Assembly (NCBI GenBank): GCA_018267625.1 | Contig: JAFDYC010000025.1 | Coordinates: 1 to 54,823 of the forward strand | Origin: Bacteroidota bacterium | Lineage (GTDB): Bacteria; Bacteroidota; Bacteroidia; Chitinophagales; Chitinophagaceae | DNA length: 54,823 nt | Reading direction: 5' to 3' | Shown: piece after piece, positions 52,408-54,823 of the stretch | Numbering within the stretch: the first letter of the stretch is position 1 | Layout: the number at the start of each line of letters is the position of its first letter | Program-made: the position numbers and the translations under genes | Notes under the pieces: model-generated | What the model saw: only the letters and a program-made list of their open reading frames with translations | Told to the model about the DNA's origin: nothing | The model's database searches: none

Positions 52408-53290
52408 CATCCGCACGGCATTCGTAGCTACCCTTTTGGTGCTGGGACTGAGTGCCTGTGGCATCTTCCATCGGAAGACGGTTTCAAAGCAGGATACAGT
52501 ATCCAAGGCCGACAGCAGCGCAAATCCTGCCCTCAAAGACAGCAGCATCTTTGCCCGTATCGGGCCCATTGGCCCTATGCCCGACACCGGCTTCAGCACA
52601 ACACCCGCCACCGCTTCCGCAACCACATCCCAGCCCAACAACCTGCTCCTTGCACTGCTCCCTCATGCCCTACCCGATAGCCAGTGGCACAGCTTCAGTG
52701 GCCGCGCTGATGCCCACTTCGAGGGCGCCGGACAAAGCCACGACTTCAACGCCAGCATCCGCATGGAGCGGGGCAAAAGCATCTGGGTCAGCGCCACCGC
52801 CGTCCTCAATTTTGAAGTAGCCCGCCTGCTCATCACGCCCGACAGCGTATGGCTCATCAACCGACTCACCCGCAGTGTGTTTGCCCTTCCTTTTGATAAA
52901 ATGGACGCTCTGTTGCCCATCAAGGCCGACTTCGAATCGCTGCAAAGCCTCATCCTCGGCAGCCCCATGCGCCTGCAACCCAATGTCGCCAAAGACACTG
53001 CTGCACTGCTGGTGCTTGCCTACTCCGCTCCCGGGAAGGTGCAACTACTTCAATTTTCCAAAAGTGACACCAGCCTGCAACTCCAATACCTCGCTTCCGA
53101 AACGAGCAGTATGAGCTGCAGCTACAGCAACCGAAGCCTCAAAGACGGGCACCTCTTCCCAGCTTCACGGCGGCTACGCCTCAGCGACCAGGGCGCCGGG
53201 TACCTCCTCAACCTCGACTTCAACAAGGTCAGCTTCGATGCCCCCACCACCTTCCCCTTTTCTATTCCTGACAACTACCAGCGCAAATAA
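52400..53290 (+). CDS. DUF4292 lipoprotein (LolB-like fold candidate)
   Basis: The 296-residue protein has a lipoprotein signal with lipobox LSAC (Cys20 in LVLGLSACG), a polar Ser/Pro/Thr-rich linker to about residue 90, and then the DUF4292 region (WHSFSGRADAHFEG, SIRMERGKSIWVSA, EVARLLITPDSVWLINR). The strand pattern resembles the LolB/LolA half-barrel that binds lipoprotein acyl chains. Its start overlaps the TPR gene. In many Bacteroidota an EnvC-like M23 peptidase follows, but none is present here. Confidence 0.88.
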   Translation: MNNIRTAFVATLLVLGLSACGIFHRKTVSKQDTVSKADSSANPALKDSSIFARIGPIGPMPDTGFSTTPATASATTSQPNNLLLALLPHALPDSQWHSFSGRADAHFEGAGQSHDFNASIRMERGKSIWVSATAVLNFEVARLLITPDSVWLINRLTRSVFALPFDKMDALLPIKADFESLQSLILGSPMRLQPNVAKDTAALLVLAYSAPGKVQLLQFSKSDTSLQLQYLASETSSMSCSYSNRSLKDGHLFPASRRLRLSDQGAGYLLNLDFNKVSFDAPTTFPFSIPDNYQRK

Positions 53291-53321
53291 TCCTGCCCCT
53301 TCGCGACTTAGCCACGAACAA

Positions 53322-53388
53322 TTTTTTTGAAGCCGGCTTTAGGAATACTATGTGGCATCCGTTGCGTCGCACGTTTCGGGGCCAGTAC
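53322..53388 (+). repeat. Intergenic repeat, core GACGCAACG, copy 4 (DUF4292 3' end)
   Basis: In the DUF4292 direction: T-run (53322-53328), GAAGCCGGCTTT, about 18 nt, core CGTTGCGTCGCAC (53360-53372, exact reverse complement of the 13-mer), then TTTCGGGGCC. It forms an inverted pair with copy 3. Confidence 0.85.
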
Positions 53389-53448
53389 TTTTATGAAGCT
53401 TTTCTCCCGGCATCTGTAGCTTCCGGGCAATGCCGAGAACTGAAATAT

Positions 53449-53506
53449 CGCCGAAGGGTGCGACGCAACGGAAGCTGAATCGGGCTGCAACAGCCGGCAA
53501 AAAAAT
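53449..53506 (-). repeat. Intergenic repeat, core GACGCAACG, copy 3 (3' end of the tail gene)
   Basis: Core GTGCGACGCAACG at 53458-53470, preceded by CCGAAGG and followed by GAAGC, an 18-nt spacer and GCCGGCAAAAAAA. In the direction of the minus-strand gene, the T-run comes first, directly after that gene's terminator. Confidence 0.85.
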
Positions 53507-53512
53507 CGTCCT

Positions 53513-53545
53513 TAAAAAAGAGGCTGTCTCAGTGGAGACAGCCTC
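53513..53545 (-). terminator. Intrinsic terminator of the YadA-head-like gene
   Basis: GAGGCTGTCTC (53520-53530) and GAGACAGCCTC (53535-53545) form a perfect 11-bp stem with a 4-nt loop. The minus strand continues into six T (53519-53514). This is the strongest terminator in the window. Confidence 0.93.
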
Positions 53546-53578
53546 GAAATTGAACAATGAGCGTTGTGTGTGCGATCG

Positions 53579-54823
53579 TTAGTCTATCTGATACCAGTTG
53601 GCGCCATCGCTTTGAATCACCAGCTTACCGGTGGGCACAGTGCTAGAAGCCGTACCCGTGAAGTCCTGGAAGTTTACTGATGTTGCCTGCGTGTTGCCGG
53701 TCTGATTCACGACGCGGTAGATACGGCCCTTATTGCCTGCGGCTGCAGCGGGTATCGTAAGGGTTACCGTGCCCGTAGATGCAGTGCCCGTAATGATGAG
53801 TGTGTGGTCGGTTTCATCCAGGGTGGTGCTTGCCGCCGTAGTGCGGATAGCCGTGCCGAAGGAACCATTTACATACAGTCGGCTGGTGGGCGTCGTGGTG
53901 TTGATACCTACGCTTACTACGTCTGCGCCGGTGCCGCCCAGCACCATGCTGTTGCTAGCCCCAACAACGGCATTGTAACCAATAGCCGTGGCTTTTGTCA
54001 GGTTAGCGGCAGACACATCTGCATTCGTACCAATCGCTGTGTTGTAATCGCCAGTAGTATTGGTGGCCAGAGCGCCAGAACCCATTGCTGTGTTGAAGCT
54101 GCCGGAGCTCGTATTGGTCATGGCTGAGAAGCCTAATGTGCTGTTGTCGCGACCGGTAGTGGACACACTCAGTGACAAATTGTACATGCTGTTTACACCA
54201 ACCGAAGTGTTGTTGAAGCCGGTGGTGTTATTGTTCATTGCGCTGTATCCAAGAGCCGTGTTGTTCATACCTGTTGTGTTTCGGTTCATGGATCTGCTGC
54301 CGAAGCCGCTGTTATTGCTACCGTAGGTATTGTTGTACAGGCTGTTTGCGCCAACTGCGGTATTGCCGTCACCCTTTTGGGTAGGAATGCTTGGGTTGAA
54401 ATTGTTGTTCATCAGCGTGTAGGTACCGACTGCAGTGTTGGAGCTACCGGTGGTATTGGTGTTCATCGCATAGATGCCCATGGCTGTATTGCTTGTCCCG
54501 GTTGTCGTTGCGTTCATGGCTCTGTAGCCGAATGCGCTGTTGCCATATCCTGCGCTGCTTTGTGCTGCTGCCTTGTAGCCAAAGGCAGTGTTCATGTTAC
54601 CTGCAGTGTTAGCGCTATTGCTGTTAGAAATCTGGCCAGAGAAGTCATTCTTGACTTTAAAAACCAGTGCCACATCGTCTGAGTTGCCGATGAAGTTGGT
54701 GCTGGGTGTGGTGCCTGTATTGCCGGTGATGCCCCAGCCATACGTGGTCACTATAGCACTCGGAACGGTCGTCTTCACATTGCCCGAAGCATCCACACCC
54801 AGAAGCTGGGTGGGGGCGCCGGC
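53579..54823 (-). CDS. YadA-head-like repeat protein, C-terminal part (gene runs off the window)
   Basis: The frame is open to the window edge, so the N-terminus is missing; at least 414 residues are visible. About ten imperfect units of 20-23 residues follow the pattern N-T-A-x-G-x2-A-M-x2-N-T-T-G (for example SNTAMGIYAMNTNTTG), as in the left-handed beta-roll of YadA-type heads and similar tail-fibre proteins. The C-terminus (RLYVNGSFGTAIRTTA... GNKGRIYRVVNQTGNTQATSVNFQDF... GANWYQID) is a beta-rich domain of a kind found at the ends of such Bacteroidota proteins, not a YadA anchor. It is probably a surface or tail-fibre-like protein. Confidence 0.75.
   Translation of the reverse strand, partial: AGAPTQLLGVDASGNVKTTVPSAIVTTYGWGITGNTGTTPSTNFIGNSDDVALVFKVKNDFSGQISNSNSANTAGNMNTAFGYKAAAQSSAGYGNSAFGYRAMNATTTGTSNTAMGIYAMNTNTTGSSNTAVGTYTLMNNNFNPSIPTQKGDGNTAVGANSLYNNTYGSNNSGFGSRSMNRNTTGMNNTALGYSAMNNNTTGFNNTSVGVNSMYNLSLSVSTTGRDNSTLGFSAMTNTSSGSFNTAMGSGALATNTTGDYNTAIGTNADVSAANLTKATAIGYNAVVGASNSMVLGGTGADVVSVGINTTTPTSRLYVNGSFGTAIRTTAASTTLDETDHTLIITGTASTGTVTLTIPAAAAGNKGRIYRVVNQTGNTQATSVNFQDFTGTASSTVPTGKLVIQSDGANWYQID

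Noticed and set aside
1..54823. tRNA, rRNA, CRISPR array, insertion sequence or prophage genes
   Set aside because: No acceptor/T-loop patterns in intergenic DNA, no regularly spaced direct repeats of CRISPR type and no transposase, integrase or phage structural cluster were seen; the only regular repeats are inside the two surface-protein genes.

Overview
The window reads as a chromosomal segment of a Bacteroidota bacterium of about 50% GC, probably from the Chitinophagia/Saprospiria side; I cannot place it more finely. The reasons are type IX secretion (T9SS) C-terminal sorting domains on two secreted proteins, Bacteroidota-type promoters (-7 box TAnnTTTG, locally often TACCTTTG) with almost no Shine-Dalgarno sequences, and gene orders familiar from the phylum: miaB / sigma-54 activator / lptE / TPR protein / secG; uppS / bamA / two ompH (skp); dut / nucleotidyltransferase / TPR / DUF4292; and rimP-nusA-infB. 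I see no rRNA, tRNA, CRISPR array, transposase, integrase or phage module.

Layout. 1-5.2 kb: a helix-hairpin-helix protein, an acyl-CoA dehydrogenase, a glycosyltransferase-like protein, two stand-alone response regulators and a methyltransferase. 5.2-11 kb: miaB through mltG, mixing tRNA modification with envelope biogenesis (LptE, SecG, MltG). 11.4-16.5 kb, minus strand: rimP-nusA-infB, with a terminator-like hairpin in its leader. 16.6-23 kb: a tiny membrane protein, a HAD phosphatase, an ECF sigma factor followed by a protein that joins an anti-sigma-like head to an outer-membrane-barrel-like tail, a T9SS cargo protein, SurE and a half-size EamA transporter. 23-30.5 kb, minus strand: the envelope block (Skp, BamA, UppS), a carotenoid/retinol-type oxidoreductase, thioredoxin and a coiled-coil protein. 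30.6-39.5 kb: a PAS histidine kinase and a REC-Crp regulator facing a 2199-residue T9SS surface protein. 39.9-46.3 kb: a DEAD-box helicase, an RlpA-like protein, pirin, a VOC protein, an AhpD-like protein and the overlapping pair tsaD/trmN6. 46.4-49.1 kb: an AtpZ/AtpI-like group with no ATP synthase after it, a SprT-like protein, and a tightly divergent pair. 49.2-53.3 kb: dut, nucleotidyltransferase, TPR and DUF4292. 53.6 kb to the end: the C-terminal part of a YadA-head-like repeat protein.

The strongest unexplained signals are: (i) a short intergenic repeat with core GTGCGACGCAACG that, at the gene ends in this window, lies with its T-run towards the upstream gene; (ii) a directional terminator-like hairpin between the likely rimP promoter and the rimP start; (iii) -7 boxes only 5-9 nt from several start codons, suggesting leaderless mRNAs; (iv) an ECF sigma factor next to a protein that seems to link the inner and outer membranes; (v) a relic-looking AtpZ/AtpI cluster detached from F1Fo genes. 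None of these is proof of a new system; each is stated with the test that would decide it.
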